Shown here: piece by piece, positions 33,576-43,025 of the stretch
How the letters are laid out: the number at the start of each line of letters is the position of its first letter
Numbering within the stretch: position 1 is the first letter of the stretch
From: Chromatiales bacterium
Lineage (GTDB): Bacteria > Pseudomonadota > Gammaproteobacteria > UBA6429 > Thiohalophilaceae
Assembly: GCA_027032075.1 (NCBI GenBank)
Contig: JALVOC010000229.1
Location: forward strand, 62,001 to 126,000
Length of the DNA: 64,000 nt
Direction: 5' to 3'
The notes under the pieces: generated by a model
Told to the model about the DNA's origin: nothing
The model's input: only the letters and a program-made list of their open reading frames with translations
Databases searched by the model: none
Made by a program: the position numbers and the translations under genes

Positions 33576-35420
33576 TTGAGTACAATAATATTAGGTATCT
33601 CTGCTTATTATCATGATAGCGCTGCAGCGATAGTAATTAACGGGGAAATTGCAGCTGCAGCACAAGAAGAGCGGTTTAGCAGAAGAAAGCATGATGCTTC
33701 TTTCCCTAGACAAGCAATCGAGTATTGTCTTGAGAAACTTAATATAAGGGCGGATGAACTCGATGCAGTAATTTTTTATGATAAGCCACTAATAAAATTT
33801 GAACGCTTATTGGAGACATATCTAGCATATGCTCCAAAAGGCATTCGCTCCTTCGTAAGGGCTATGCCTGTATGGTTAAAGGAAAAATTGTTTCTTAAAG
33901 CGACATTAAAAAAAGAGTTATCAAAGCTAGGAAAATTCACTAAAACAAAACCTTTAAAAATAATGTTTTCTGAGCATCATCAGTCACACGCTGCATCAGC
34001 ATTTTTCCCAAGTCCTTTCAAAAAAGCTGCAGTAATGTGTCTGGACGGTGTTGGTGAGTGGGCTACAACATCTGTCTGGTTAGGAGAAGACAACAAAATT
34101 ACACCCCAATGGGAGATTCGTTTCCCACATTCTCTTGGTCTCCTATACTCTGCCTTTACATACTATACAGGATTTAAGGTTAATTCTGGTGAATATAAGT
34201 TAATGGGTTTAGCGCCATATGGTAATCCTGTATATGTAGAAACTATCCTGAAAAATCTTATCGATATAAAAGAAGATGGTAGTTTTCGAATTAACATGAA
34301 GTATTTTGATTATGCTACCGGATTAACGATGACGAATAGACGGTTTAATAAATTATTTGGTGGTGCGCCCCGTAAACCTGAATCAACAATTACACAAAAA
34401 GAAATGGATATAGCTTCTTCCATTCAGGTGGTAACTGAGGAAATCGTGTTGCGATTGGCGAGAACGGTACATAAAGAATTAGATGTGGATTATTTATGCC
34501 TTGCTGGAGGTGTTGCTCTAAACTGTGTTGCTAATGGAAGACTTTTACGTGAAGGACCGTTCAAAGATATCTGGATACAACCAGCAGCAGGAGATGCTGG
34601 TGGTGCTTTAGGTGCAGCATTATTGGTTTGGCACGAATATTATGAGAAGCAAAGGGTGATAAATCAGCCAGATTCAATGAAGGGAGCATATCTAGGTCCA
34701 AGTTATAGTAGTTCTCAAATTGCTGATTATCTTGATTTGGTAGGTGCAAAATATCAAATACTTAATGAAAGAGAGGTTGCCTCAAAAACAGCTGAATTGC
34801 TTGTAGATCAAAATATTGTTGGTTGGTTTCAGGGGAAGATGGAATTTGGTCCCCGGGCGCTTGGGGGGCGTTCTATCCTCGGTGATCCTCGTAATGTAAA
34901 AACACAGTCAGTAATGAATCAAAAAATTAAATATAGAGAATCATTTCGACCGTTTGCTCCTATTGTTAAATATGACAAAGTATCGGAATGGTTCAATCTT
35001 GATCGAGCAAGTCCGTATATGCTGATTGTTGCACCGGTAAGAGAAGAAAAACGATACAATTTAACAGATGAGGAAAAATCATTATTTGGTATCGCAAAGC
35101 TTAATGTCCAGCGTTCAGACATACCTGCTGTAACACATGTGGATTATTCTGCGAGAATTCAAACTGTTCGGCGGGATGATAATCCCTGCTTGTATGCATT
35201 ACTTGATGAATTTGAAAAAAGAACGGGATGCCCAGTTTTGGTAAACACCTCTTTTAATGTGCGAGGTGAACCAATAGTATGCAGTCCAGAGGATGCGTAC
35301 AGATGTTTTATGAGAACAGATATGGATTATCTTATAATGGAGAATATATTGCTGGATAAAACACAACAATCATTGTGGGAAGAAGAATCCGATTGGCGCA
35401 GTGAATTTCAATTGGATTGA
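33576..35420 (+). CDS. NodU/CmcH/TobZ-family O-carbamoyltransferase
   Basis: This 614-residue carbamoyltransferase transfers a carbamoyl group from carbamoyl phosphate to a sugar hydroxyl through carbamoyl-AMP. The N-terminal Kae1-like domain has ILGISAYYHDSAAAI, EHHQSHAASAFFPSPF and CLDGVGEWATTSVW; the central LAGGVALNCVANGRLL and the C-terminal YrdC-like part with MEFGPRALGGRSIL and RESFRPFAP follow. TTG 33576, with GGAA 7 bases upstream, fits the family start better than GTG 33558. It overlaps nothing but is packed against the SxtJ-like gene. Confidence 0.9.
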   Translation: MSTIILGISAYYHDSAAAIVINGEIAAAAQEERFSRRKHDASFPRQAIEYCLEKLNIRADELDAVIFYDKPLIKFERLLETYLAYAPKGIRSFVRAMPVWLKEKLFLKATLKKELSKLGKFTKTKPLKIMFSEHHQSHAASAFFPSPFKKAAVMCLDGVGEWATTSVWLGEDNKITPQWEIRFPHSLGLLYSAFTYYTGFKVNSGEYKLMGLAPYGNPVYVETILKNLIDIKEDGSFRINMKYFDYATGLTMTNRRFNKLFGGAPRKPESTITQKEMDIASSIQVVTEEIVLRLARTVHKELDVDYLCLAGGVALNCVANGRLLREGPFKDIWIQPAAGDAGGALGAALLVWHEYYEKQRVINQPDSMKGAYLGPSYSSSQIADYLDLVGAKYQILNEREVASKTAELLVDQNIVGWFQGKMEFGPRALGGRSILGDPRNVKTQSVMNQKIKYRESFRPFAPIVKYDKVSEWFNLDRASPYMLIVAPVREEKRYNLTDEEKSLFGIAKLNVQRSDIPAVTHVDYSARIQTVRRDDNPCLYALLDEFEKRTGCPVLVNTSFNVRGEPIVCSPEDAYRCFMRTDMDYLIMENILLDKTQQSLWEEESDWRSEFQLD

Positions 35421-35424
35421 TATT

Positions 35425-35829
35425 ATGAAAAGTCATTATAACTATTCTGAAAAGGAATTAAGAAATTTTGGTCTTACAATGGCTGCAATGGTAGTAATTG
35501 TATTTAGTGTAGTTTTACCGTTTATTTTTGATCTTGCTCATAAAATATGGCCATTGGTGGTTGCTGCTTTATTTATTATCTTGTCTCTGTTTATACCTAA
35601 AGCACTTGGTATTTTTTATGTTTTTTGGCATAAAATTGGTCACATTTTGGGTGAAATCAATACTAAGATAATATTGGGAATTTTGTATTATATTGTATTT
35701 ACCCCAATTGGAATTTTATTGCGCATTTTTAAAATTCAGCTTTTGTCTAAAAAAATTGATTCTAGGTTACTTTCATATCGTGTAGCAAGCCAGAAGACAC
35801 CTAGAGAACATATGGAGCATCCATTCTGA
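35425..35829 (+). CDS. SxtJ-like membrane protein
   Basis: This 134-residue protein has three or four hydrophobic helices (GLTMAAMVVIVFSVVLPFIF, WPLVVAALFIILSLFIP, ILGILYYIVFTPIGILLRIF) and a polar C-terminus. It is of the SxtJ type, a small membrane protein that accompanies carbamoyltransferases. ATG 35425 is preferred to 35401 because the latter overlaps the previous stop. Function unknown; its constant pairing suggests it anchors or assists the carbamoyltransferase. Confidence 0.75.
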   Translation: MKSHYNYSEKELRNFGLTMAAMVVIVFSVVLPFIFDLAHKIWPLVVAALFIILSLFIPKALGIFYVFWHKIGHILGEINTKIILGILYYIVFTPIGILLRIFKIQLLSKKIDSRLLSYRVASQKTPREHMEHPF

Positions 35830-35982
35830 ATGTGGGAATTACTCGTAGATTTATGGCGCTTTATGAAGAGGCGTAAAAAGTTTTGGTTAGCACCAATAAT
35901 CCTTCTGTTGTTGTTGCTAGGCGTGTTGTTAGTATTATCCCAAGGTACTGTCGTAGCGCCATTTATTTATACAATATTTTAA
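35830..35982 (+). CDS. DUF5989-like 50-residue membrane peptide
   Basis: This very short gene starts 1 base after the TGA of the previous one (stop to ATG nearly abutting). It encodes MWELLVDLWRFMKRRKKFWL at the N-terminus and then one transmembrane helix (LLLLLLGVLLVL), ending GTVVAPFIYTIF. It matches the DUF5989 pattern, which regularly sits between SxtJ and an SGNH-type protein. Function unknown. It is easily missed because of its size. Confidence 0.75.
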   Translation: MWELLVDLWRFMKRRKKFWLAPIILLLLLLGVLLVLSQGTVVAPFIYTIF

Positions 35983-36010
35983 TGTTTGATTTCATGCGAA
36001 AGAAAGTATT

Positions 36011-37189
36011 TTGCGATTTATCAGGCAATATGAAATGATATTGAACAGAAGTGCTATCCTGTATTTTGTCTATGTTTCACTCCTTATTGGTCTATTTTTT
36101 GTTGCTGGTGAATTTTTACTAAACAAATATGAATCAAAAGATCATAGACAGTTATGGGAATTTAAGAAAAGATGGTATCAAAATATTGATATACCAAAAG
36201 CACACAATTGGCAGTATCATGATGAATTAGGGTGGAAATACAAGTCAGGCCATTACAAACATGTTTACAGAGGGTGGAGTGGTACTTTTTATACAGATAA
36301 AGATGGGTTCCGATATTTAAAAGACGGTCCCTTTAACCCTCCTGACAATAAGATAAAAAAACGAGTAATGATTATAGGTGATTCTCATGCATTTGCTCGT
36401 GGGGCGCACGACAACGAAACAATTGATTATTTTATTCTTAAGTCAACTAAAGATGTATCGCTTAAGAATATTAGCGCACCTGGTTGGTCCCCAGAGCAAT
36501 ATTATAAAGCATTTAGTATGTATGGTGATAAATATAAGCCGACCAATCTTTATGTATTGTTAACATATACAAATGATCTTTTTGTATTGGATGATGTTGC
36601 TGCGTACAATCGTTTTAAACCAACAGTATGTGGCGATATTGATGGTGAAATGTATATGATTACACCTGCAGAATCAGCGCGGTTATACAAAACGCCATTT
36701 ATATGGAATAGTAAAATTATATCGACATTAATAGGTGCAATAGAGCCTCTATACCACAGATATATTTGCAGGAATATCAAAGCAATAGATGAGAATGAGA
36801 CCAGGAAGTCTCTGTATTCATGGAAAAAAAATAAAAGCAATGAATTTGACATTATCTGGAAAAAGTTGGGTTATATAATGTCACTATTTAAACGTAAGGC
36901 TATGGATCTTGGCGTAGAATTTAAAATTTTGTTATTACCTGTGGGTGTTGATGATAAAAGCAATGGAGAGATGATAGATTTTGGTGACCCCGACCTTTCA
37001 GTAAGAACAGTTGTAAAAAAAATTCAAAAGGTTGCGAATGATAATAACGTAAAAATTATTTATCCTGTTGAAGAATTTATTGCTGCCAAGAAAAGAGGGG
37101 TGAAGCTTCGATCAAAAGAGGGACATTTTGGACCGGGAGGAAATAAGATATTGGCAGAAGTGATTGTAAGTGATATTGAGCGTAAGTAG
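36011..37189 (+). CDS. Membrane-anchored SGNH hydrolase-like protein
   Basis: This 392-residue protein has one N-terminal membrane anchor (about 14-35) and a periplasmic SGNH/GDSL-like domain. The nucleophile is S125 in IIGDSHAFARG, a Gly in SAPGWSPEQ and an Asn in YTNDLF provide the oxyanion hole, and H372 in EGHFGPGG ends the triad. It may add or remove O-acyl groups on the polymer. Start TTG 36011 is uncertain; ATG 36035 is possible. It belongs to the carbamoyltransferase-SxtJ-DUF5989 group. Confidence 0.78.
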   Translation: MRFIRQYEMILNRSAILYFVYVSLLIGLFFVAGEFLLNKYESKDHRQLWEFKKRWYQNIDIPKAHNWQYHDELGWKYKSGHYKHVYRGWSGTFYTDKDGFRYLKDGPFNPPDNKIKKRVMIIGDSHAFARGAHDNETIDYFILKSTKDVSLKNISAPGWSPEQYYKAFSMYGDKYKPTNLYVLLTYTNDLFVLDDVAAYNRFKPTVCGDIDGEMYMITPAESARLYKTPFIWNSKIISTLIGAIEPLYHRYICRNIKAIDENETRKSLYSWKKNKSNEFDIIWKKLGYIMSLFKRKAMDLGVEFKILLLPVGVDDKSNGEMIDFGDPDLSVRTVVKKIQKVANDNNVKIIYPVEEFIAAKKRGVKLRSKEGHFGPGGNKILAEVIVSDIERK

Positions 37190-37485
37190 GACTATAAATC
37201 ATTATTTTGTTTATGTGTGCTAAATGCAATTGTGGGAAACATGAAAAAGATGAACGGTACGACAATGGTGCGGTCAAATTGGTTTGTTAATAAACAAAAT
37301 ATTGAATCTCAAAATAATGAATAAAGCAATACAGTCTTAAAAGAAAAAAGATGGTATCTCGAGAGGAAGATGACATTGTTAGCAACAATGCGCGAGATTC
37401 AATTATAGAAATTTATAAGCATCAGAATATCAAATGTAGCGTAGACTTATTTAAAAAGTGAATAACAAAAGAATATTGTGACAAG
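37190..37485. other. Gap before the WbpM-like gene
   Basis: This A/T-rich stretch has two small ORFs that might be translated: 27 codons at 37241-37324 (preceded by GGGAA) and 36 codons at 37351-37461. Neither resembles a known family. TTTGTT and AACAAA around 37282-37297 make a short palindrome. No clear promoter or terminator is seen. Base composition turns GC-richer shortly after this gap. Confidence 0.35.
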
Positions 37486-39540
37486 ATGAGTGCTTGGATA
37501 AATAGAATAATGGATAGCCGATTGTTTTATTTTGGCGGTCATTTGTCACGTGAAACAAAAAAGCTGATCATGCTCACATTTGATATGGTCATGATCCCTC
37601 TGGCGTTATGGTCTGCATTTGTGTTGCGTCTGGGGGAGATGTTTCCGGATGTTTCTGCATTCTGGTGGATGTTTCCACTTGCTCCGTTGTTATGTATTCC
37701 ATTTTTTGTCAGATTGGGTTTGTACCGTGCGGTGATCCGTTTTATGGGTTCACATGCGGTATTCGCTGTGCTTAAGGGTGTGACGCTTTCCACCCTGTTG
37801 TTGGCTACTTTGGTATTGCTCTCAGGGGTAAAGGGTGTGCCGCGCTCTGTATTTTTAATCTATTGGGGGGTGGCGATATTTACCGTAGGTGGTAGCCGTT
37901 TTCTTATGCGAAGCTACTTTACGGCGTTAACACGACGACGGCATACAGAAGAGAGGCTTGCCATTTATGGTGCCGGTGCTTCGGGCGTGCAGTTGGCAAC
38001 AGCCTTGATTCATAGCCGCGAGGCTACGCCGGTTGTGTTTCTGGATGATAATCCATCGATCCAGGGTGGTGTCATTCAGGGGATAAAGGTTTACAAACCC
38101 TCCAGCTTGCGAAAATTGATAGAGGAGTATGGTATCACCCAGGTGTTGCTCGCCATGCCCTCCGTCTCCCGTTCCAGACGTAGGGCTATTGTTGATGAAC
38201 TGGCGCATTTGCCGGTTCATGTCCGGACCATTCCTGGAATGGTGGATATCATATCGGGTCATTCTCTGGTGGATGAGTTACGGGAGGTTGATGTAGAAGA
38301 TCTTCTCGGACGGGATGCGGTCACGCCCGATAAGAATCTGCTGGGGGCATGCATCAGCGGTAAATCCGTAATGGTTACCGGAGCGGGTGGTTCCATCGGC
38401 TCTGAGCTTTGTCGGCAGATCCTTTATCTTAATCCGCGTCGGCTTGTTTTGTTCGAGATGTCCGAATATGCCCTCTATAAAATCGAGCGGGAACTTTGCC
38501 AGTTCGCAAAAAAGGATACCCTCGAAATTGAACTTGTACCCATCCTCGGCTCGGTACAGGATGGGCGGCGCATGGAGGATGCACTGCGGGCTTATGAGGT
38601 GCAGACGATTTATCATGCCGCTGCATATAAACATGTTCCCCTGGTGGAGCATAATATCGTTGAAGGGGTGCAAAACAATATTTTTGGCACCTGGCGGGCA
38701 GCGGAAGCGGCGATCAACAGCGGCGTTGAGACATTTGTACTGATTTCAACCGACAAGGCGGTCAGACCAACCAACATCATGGGGGCCAGCAAACGCTTTG
38801 CGGAGCTGGTATTGCAGAGTTTAAACCAGCAGTCGATAACGCAACCTGATTCTGATGAGAAAGTTGAGGTAGGCGTCGAAACCCGTTTTTGTATGGTGCG
38901 TTTTGGTAACGTGCTGGGTTCCTCGGGATCGGTTGTCCCCCTTTTTCGCGAACAGATCCGTCGTGGTGGACCAGTCACTGTCACCCATCCGGAAATCATC
39001 CGTTATTTCATGACGATACCGGAAGCGGCACAACTGGTCATTCAGGCCGGTTCCATGGCGAAGGGAGGCGATGTTTTTGTGCTTGATATGGGGGAACCGG
39101 TAAAGATTGCCGAGTTGGCCGAGAAAATGATCCATTTGACCGGCCTGGAGGTCAAGGATGAGAACAATCCCAATGGGGATATCGAGATTGAACTGACGGG
39201 TCTGCGTCCCGGTGAAAAGCTCTATGAAGAACTGTTGATCGGGGATAATGTGACGGGAACTCAGCACCCCCGAATACTACGTGCGGAGGAAGTGACCCTG
39301 CCGTGGCCGAAGGTGCTCGAAATTCTCAATAAACTGAATGTGGCGGTTAACTATTCCAATTGCAAGATGATAAGAACATTGTTGCAGGAAGCCGTAAATG
39401 GCTATGAGCCAAAAGGTGATATTGAGGATTTTGTGTGGAACAGAAGAAAAACGAGTGAAATCAGGGATATTTTGAATGAAACCCCTGAAACGCCAAAAGG
39501 AAATGTTTTACGTCTGGAATGGAACAAGGAGAAAAATTAG
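37486..39540 (+). CDS. WbpM/PglF/FlaA1-type UDP-sugar 4,6-dehydratase
   Basis: This 684-residue membrane enzyme has four N-terminal transmembrane helices (about 27-140), a CoA-binding-like Rossmann domain (LAIYGAGASGVQLATALI) and a second Rossmann dehydratase domain with TGAGGSIGSELCRQI starting near 298. The catalytic DK lies in STDKAVRPTN, and Met replaces the usual Tyr in MGASKR, as in FlaA1/PglF-type dehydratases. It converts UDP-GlcNAc to UDP-4-keto-6-deoxy-GlcNAc, the precursor of QuiNAc-, FucNAc- or bacillosamine-type sugars. It is the last gene of the locus and is less AT-rich than those before it. Confidence 0.9.
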   Translation: MSAWINRIMDSRLFYFGGHLSRETKKLIMLTFDMVMIPLALWSAFVLRLGEMFPDVSAFWWMFPLAPLLCIPFFVRLGLYRAVIRFMGSHAVFAVLKGVTLSTLLLATLVLLSGVKGVPRSVFLIYWGVAIFTVGGSRFLMRSYFTALTRRRHTEERLAIYGAGASGVQLATALIHSREATPVVFLDDNPSIQGGVIQGIKVYKPSSLRKLIEEYGITQVLLAMPSVSRSRRRAIVDELAHLPVHVRTIPGMVDIISGHSLVDELREVDVEDLLGRDAVTPDKNLLGACISGKSVMVTGAGGSIGSELCRQILYLNPRRLVLFEMSEYALYKIERELCQFAKKDTLEIELVPILGSVQDGRRMEDALRAYEVQTIYHAAAYKHVPLVEHNIVEGVQNNIFGTWRAAEAAINSGVETFVLISTDKAVRPTNIMGASKRFAELVLQSLNQQSITQPDSDEKVEVGVETRFCMVRFGNVLGSSGSVVPLFREQIRRGGPVTVTHPEIIRYFMTIPEAAQLVIQAGSMAKGGDVFVLDMGEPVKIAELAEKMIHLTGLEVKDENNPNGDIEIELTGLRPGEKLYEELLIGDNVTGTQHPRILRAEEVTLPWPKVLEILNKLNVAVNYSNCKMIRTLLQEAVNGYEPKGDIEDFVWNRRKTSEIRDILNETPETPKGNVLRLEWNKEKN

Positions 39541-39558
39541 ACTGTCTGTCGCTTTTGC

Positions 39559-39587
39559 TTGAATTCACCCGCAAAATTCGGTAAATT
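39559..39587 (+). promoter_or_regulatory. tRNA-Val promoter
   Basis: TTGAAT (39559-39564) and TAAATT (39582-39587) are separated by 17 bp. A GC-rich discriminator (CCGCCGCC) follows, as in stringently controlled stable-RNA promoters, and the tRNA begins 18 bases further on. Confidence 0.5.
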
Positions 39588-39605
39588 CCGCCGCCTGTAT
39601 GTGAC

Positions 39606-39682
39606 AGTCGCGTAGCTCAGTTGGTTAGAGCACTACCTTGACATGGTAGGGGTCGTTGGTTCGAATCCAATCGCGACTACCA
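39606..39682 (+). tRNA. tRNA-Val (GAC)
   Basis: This is a complete 77-nt tRNA with CCA encoded. The acceptor stem pairs AGTCGCG with CGCGACT, the D-arm is GCTCAGTTGGTTAGAGC, the anticodon arm is CTACC-TTGACAT-GGTAG with anticodon GAC, and the T-arm has GTTGG-TTCGAAT-CCAAT. It decodes GTC. It lies at the boundary between the AT-rich polysaccharide locus and GC-richer core genes. Confidence 0.95.
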
Positions 39683-39746
39683 TTTTTTGTAGCTTCTCAT
39701 CCCACGCCCCGGCAATTGCTCCCGGCATTGTCTGGCCCCCTCAGTC

Positions 39747-39780
39747 CATGGAGTCGTCATCCTGAAAGACGACTCCCTGG
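39747..39780 (+). other. Hairpin in the thrS leader
   Basis: GGAGTCGTC (39750-39758) and GACGACTCC (39768-39776) form a perfect 9-bp stem with a 9-base loop; CCA and TGG extend it past one mismatch. There is no T-run, so it is not an ordinary terminator. It lies about 100 bases before the thrS start and could be an operator for ThrRS autocontrol or an mRNA-processing site; both are inference. Confidence 0.5.
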
Positions 39781-39879
39781 GGAGGCGTGAGCAGGGCAAC
39801 CACAGCCATGGGTTGCCGGGAGGGAGCAGGTTGATACACGCGGTCTTTCGTAGGGATCGCCACTGGTAAGGAATGAAAA

Positions 39880-41805
39880 ATGCCGACAATTACCCTTCCT
39901 GACGGTTCCCACCGTTCTTTTGACTCCCCAGTTTCTGTGATGGACGTGGCCAGCGATATTGGCCCGGGGCTGGCGCGCGCAACACTGGCCGGCAGGGTGA
40001 ATGGCAAGCTGGTGGATGCCAGTTATGTGATTGAGGAGGATGCCGAGCTTGCGATTATCACCGACCGTGATGAAGCAGGGCTGGAGATCATTCGCCACTC
40101 CACTGCCCACCTGCTGGCCCAGGCAGTCAAACAACTATATCCCGAAACCCAGGTCACCATCGGACCGGTCGTCGAAGACGGTTTCTACTACGACTTTGCC
40201 CGTCCTGAACCCTTTAACGAAGCTGATCTGAGCAAGATCGAAAAAAGAATGTCCGAACTGGCCAAACAGGACATCAGGATCGAGCGTACAGAGATGCCGC
40301 GAGAAGAGGCGATTGATTTTTTCCGCAACATGGGCGAGGCCTACAAGGCCAAAATAATCGAGGATATTCCAAAAGGCGAAGTGATTTCCCTCTACAGGCA
40401 GGGGGATTTCATCGATCTGTGCCGGGGACCGCATGTTCCTTCCACCGGCAAGCTGAAGGCCTTCAAGCTGATGAAAGTGGCAGGGGCCTACTGGCGGGGC
40501 GACTCCAGCAACGAGATGCTGACCCGGGTTTACGGGACCGCCTGGCCTGACAAGAAAGCCCTCAAGGCCTATCTGCACCGCCTCGAAGAGGCGGAAAAAC
40601 GTGACCACCGCCGCCTGGGCCGTCAGCTCAACCTGTTTCACAGCCAGGAAGAAGCCCCCGGCATGGTCTTCTGGCACGATCATGGCTGGATCATTTACCA
40701 GCAGGTGGAACAGTACATTCGCAAGCGGCTTCGTGAGCATGGCTACCAGGAGGTGAAAACACCCCAGGTGGTGGATCGGGTACTGTGGGAAAAATCGGGA
40801 CACTGGGAAAAATTTCGTGACGACATGTTCGTTACCGAGTCCGAGAAGCGCACCTACGCCATCAAACCGATGAACTGCCCCTGCCATGTGCAGATCTTCA
40901 ACCAGGGACTGAAGAGCTACCGGGATCTGCCGTTACGCATGGCTGAATTCGGCTCCTGCCACCGTAACGAGCCCTCCGGCACGCTGCATGGCCTGATGCG
41001 GGTCCGCAGCTTTACCCAGGATGATGCCCATATCTTCTGTACCGAGGATCAGATCCAGGATGAGGTGTCGGCCTTTATCGATTTACTCTACAACGTCTAT
41101 GCCGATTTTGGCTTTGATGAGATCATCATCAAGCTGTCCACCCGTCCGGAGCAGCGCGTGGGTTCTGACGAGGATTGGGACAAGGCCGAACACGCGCTCG
41201 AGCGGGCACTGAACGACAAGGGACTGGCGTGGGACCTGCAGCCGGGTGAGGGCGCTTTCTACGGGCCGAAAATCGAGTTTTCGCTCAAAGACTGTCTCGG
41301 CCGGGTGTGGCAGTGCGGCACCATCCAGGTGGACTTCTCCATGCCGGGCCGGCTGGATGCCCACTATATCGCCGAAGATGGCAGCAAGCAGGTGCCCGTG
41401 ATGTTGCACCGCGCCATTCTGGGCTCCCTGGAGCGATTCATCGGTATTCTCATCGAGCAACATGCCGGGGCGTTTCCGTTGTGGCTGGCACCGGTACAGG
41501 CGGTGGTGATGGATATCACCGACCGGCAGGCCGAATATGTGCAAAAAATCGAAAAAACCATGCTGGATCACGGTTTACGGGTCAAAGTTGACTTGAGAAA
41601 TGAGAAGATCGGCTTTAAAATTCGCGAACATACGCTACAGAAAGTTCCCTATATGCTGATTGTGGGTGATAGGGAAGTTGAAAATTCCACTGTGGCCGTG
41701 CGCACGCGGAGTGGTGAAGATCTTGGCAGCATGAGCATCGACGAACTTGTTGCCAGACTCACCGGGGAAATCGCGGGCCGCGGCCGTAGTTATTTGGAGG
41801 ATTAA
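39880..41805 (+). CDS. thrS: Threonyl-tRNA synthetase
   Basis: This 641-residue class II synthetase charges tRNA-Thr in the cytoplasm. Its parts are an N-terminal TGS domain (about 1-60), an editing domain with [16 protein letters not shown], the catalytic core ([49 protein letters not shown]) and a C-terminal anticodon-binding domain ([17 protein letters not shown]). Length is normal. ATG 39880 follows TAAGGAATG spacing. infC begins 4 bases after its stop, the classic thrS-infC junction. Confidence 0.97.
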   Translation: MPTITLPDGSHRSFDSPVSVMDVASDIGPGLARATLAGRVNGKLVDASYVIEEDAELAIITDRDEAGLEIIRHSTAHLLAQAVKQLYPETQVTIGPVVEDGFYYDFARPEPFNEADLSKIEKRMSELAKQDIRIERTEMPREEAIDFFRNMGEAYKAKIIEDIPKGEVISLYRQGDFIDLCRGPHVPSTGKLKAFKLMKVAGAYWRGDSSNEMLTRVYGTAWPDKKALKAYLHRLEEAEKRDHRRLGRQLNLFHSQEEAPGMVFWHDHGWIIYQQVEQYIRKRLREHGYQEVKTPQVVDRVLWEKSGHWEKFRDDMFVTESEKRTYAIKPMNCPCHVQIFNQGLKSYRDLPLRMAEFGSCHRNEPSGTLHGLMRVRSFTQDDAHIFCTEDQIQDEVSAFIDLLYNVYADFGFDEIIIKLSTRPEQRVGSDEDWDKAEHALERALNDKGLAWDLQPGEGAFYGPKIEFSLKDCLGRVWQCGTIQVDFSMPGRLDAHYIAEDGSKQVPVMLHRAILGSLERFIGILIEQHAGAFPLWLAPVQAVVMDITDRQAEYVQKIEKTMLDHGLRVKVDLRNEKIGFKIREHTLQKVPYMLIVGDREVENSTVAVRTRSGEDLGSMSIDELVARLTGEIAGRGRSYLED

Positions 41806-41809
41806 GAGT

Positions 41810-42325
41810 ATCGCAACTAAGAAAACTCGCATTAATGGCGAAATCACGGCACGTGAGGTTCGGGTCATTAATGCCGATGGTGAGCAAGCAGGGGTGATGG
41901 CGCTGGATGCTGCGCTGAAATTGGCGGAAGATGCAGACAAGGATCTGGTCGAAGTCGCCCCGGATGCAAATCCTCCCGTATGCCGCATCATGGACTACGG
42001 CAAATACTTGTTTGAGGAAAACAAGAAACGCCACGCGGCGAAAAAGAAACAGAAACAGATCCACATCAAGGAAGTGAAGTTCCGTCCAGGTACGGAAGAA
42101 GGAGACTATCAGGTAAAACTACGCAACCTGACCCGTTTCCTCAACAATGGTGACAAGGCCAAAATCACCCTGCGGTTCCGTGGTCGTGAAATGGCGCATC
42201 AGGAGCTCGGCATAAAACTGCTCAAACGTATTGAGGAGGATCTGGCCGAAATCGGGACCGTGGAACAGTACCCGAAGCTCGAAGGCCGGCAAATGGTCAT
42301 GGTGATGTCACCGAAAAAGAGGTAA
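41810..42325 (+). CDS. infC: Translation initiation factor IF-3 (non-AUG start)
   Basis: This 171-codon IF-3 has [51 protein letters not shown] and [18 protein letters not shown]. It binds the 30S subunit and rejects non-canonical initiation. No ATG, GTG or TTG exists near the conserved N-terminus; ATC at 41810 follows GGAGG (41796-41800) by 9 bases and is the likely start. infC genes are known for AUU and similar rare starts used in autoregulation. The long frame reading back into thrS is not real. Confidence 0.93.
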   Translation: MATKKTRINGEITAREVRVINADGEQAGVMALDAALKLAEDADKDLVEVAPDANPPVCRIMDYGKYLFEENKKRHAAKKKQKQIHIKEVKFRPGTEEGDYQVKLRNLTRFLNNGDKAKITLRFRGREMAHQELGIKLLKRIEEDLAEIGTVEQYPKLEGRQMVMVMSPKKR

Positions 42326-42347
42326 TCCATTTTCGGATTACTGTTTT
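42322..42347 (+). terminator. Intrinsic terminator/attenuator at the infC end
   Basis: GTAATCC (42322-42328), a 6-base loop and GGATTAC (42335-42341) are followed by TG and five Ts. The stem contains the infC stop codon, so it probably ends only part of the transcripts before rpmI-rplT. Confidence 0.65.
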
Positions 42348-42371
42348 TATAACGAATGCGGAGTATTTGAA

Positions 42372-42569
42372 ATGCCCAAGATGAAAACCAACCGTGGCGC
42401 GGCCAAGCGTTTTAAACGCACGGCTTCCGGCGGTTTCAAACGTGCACAGTCGCACAAGAACCATATCCTCACCAAGAAAAGCACCAAGCGCAAACGCCAC
42501 CTGCGTACCATTGAACAAGTGGCCGATGCGGATGTGGCGATGATCCGCCGCATGATGCCCTACAGTTGA
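42372..42569 (+). CDS. rpmI: Ribosomal protein L35
   Basis: This 65-residue, highly basic large-subunit protein has [20 protein letters not shown] and [19 protein letters not shown], which are diagnostic. It lies between infC and rplT in the standard operon; in E. coli its translation is repressed by L20. Full length. Confidence 0.97.
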   Translation: MPKMKTNRGAAKRFKRTASGGFKRAQSHKNHILTKKSTKRKRHLRTIEQVADADVAMIRRMMPYS

Positions 42570-42586
42570 TTCAGAGGTAAGCGACC

Positions 42587-42946
42587 ATGCCAAGAGTAAA
42601 ACGAGGCGTCACTGCACGCGCCAAACACAAAAAAGTGATTGAACAGGCCAAAGGTTATTTCGGCCGGCGCAAGAATGTCTATCGCGTCGCCACCCAGGCT
42701 GTTACCAAAGCAGGCCAGTATGCCTACCGTGACCGCAAGCAGCGCAAACGCCAGTTCCGTGCCTTGTGGATTGCCCGCATCAATGCGGCTGCGCGTGAAT
42801 GCGGATTGTCATACAGCCGTTTCATCAACGGACTGAAAAAAGCCGAGATCGAAATCGATCGCAAGGTACTGGCGGATATCGCCGTGTTTGACAAGACAGC
42901 GTTTGCTGCATTGGCAGAACAGGCCAAGGCCAACCTGTCCAACTAA
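42587..42946 (+). CDS. rplT: Ribosomal protein L20
   Basis: This is a 119-residue, basic large-subunit assembly protein, needed early in 50S formation. It has [37 protein letters not shown] and [19 protein letters not shown]20 is a known repressor of its own operon. ATG has AGAGGTAAG upstream. A strong terminator follows 50 bases later. Confidence 0.97.
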   Translation: MPRVKRGVTARAKHKKVIEQAKGYFGRRKNVYRVATQAVTKAGQYAYRDRKQRKRQFRALWIARINAAARECGLSYSRFINGLKKAEIEIDRKVLADIAVFDKTAFAALAEQAKANLSN

Positions 42947-42993
42947 GGCTGATCACCAGTCTGCGTCAGCATGCTGGCGTGATTTGCAAATGG

Positions 42994-43025
42994 AAAAGGG
43001 AAGGCCAAAGGCCTTCCCTTTTTAT
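42994..43025 (+). terminator. Strong intrinsic terminator after rplT
   Basis: AAAAGGGAAGGCC, a 3-base loop and GGCCTTCCCTTTT form a 13-bp stem, followed by TTATTTT. It separates the infC-rplT unit from pheST. Confidence 0.9.

Noticed and set aside
40135..40887. 250-codon minus-strand frame inside thrS
   Set aside because: Antisense to a complete, highly conserved thrS; caused by GC-rich codon usage.
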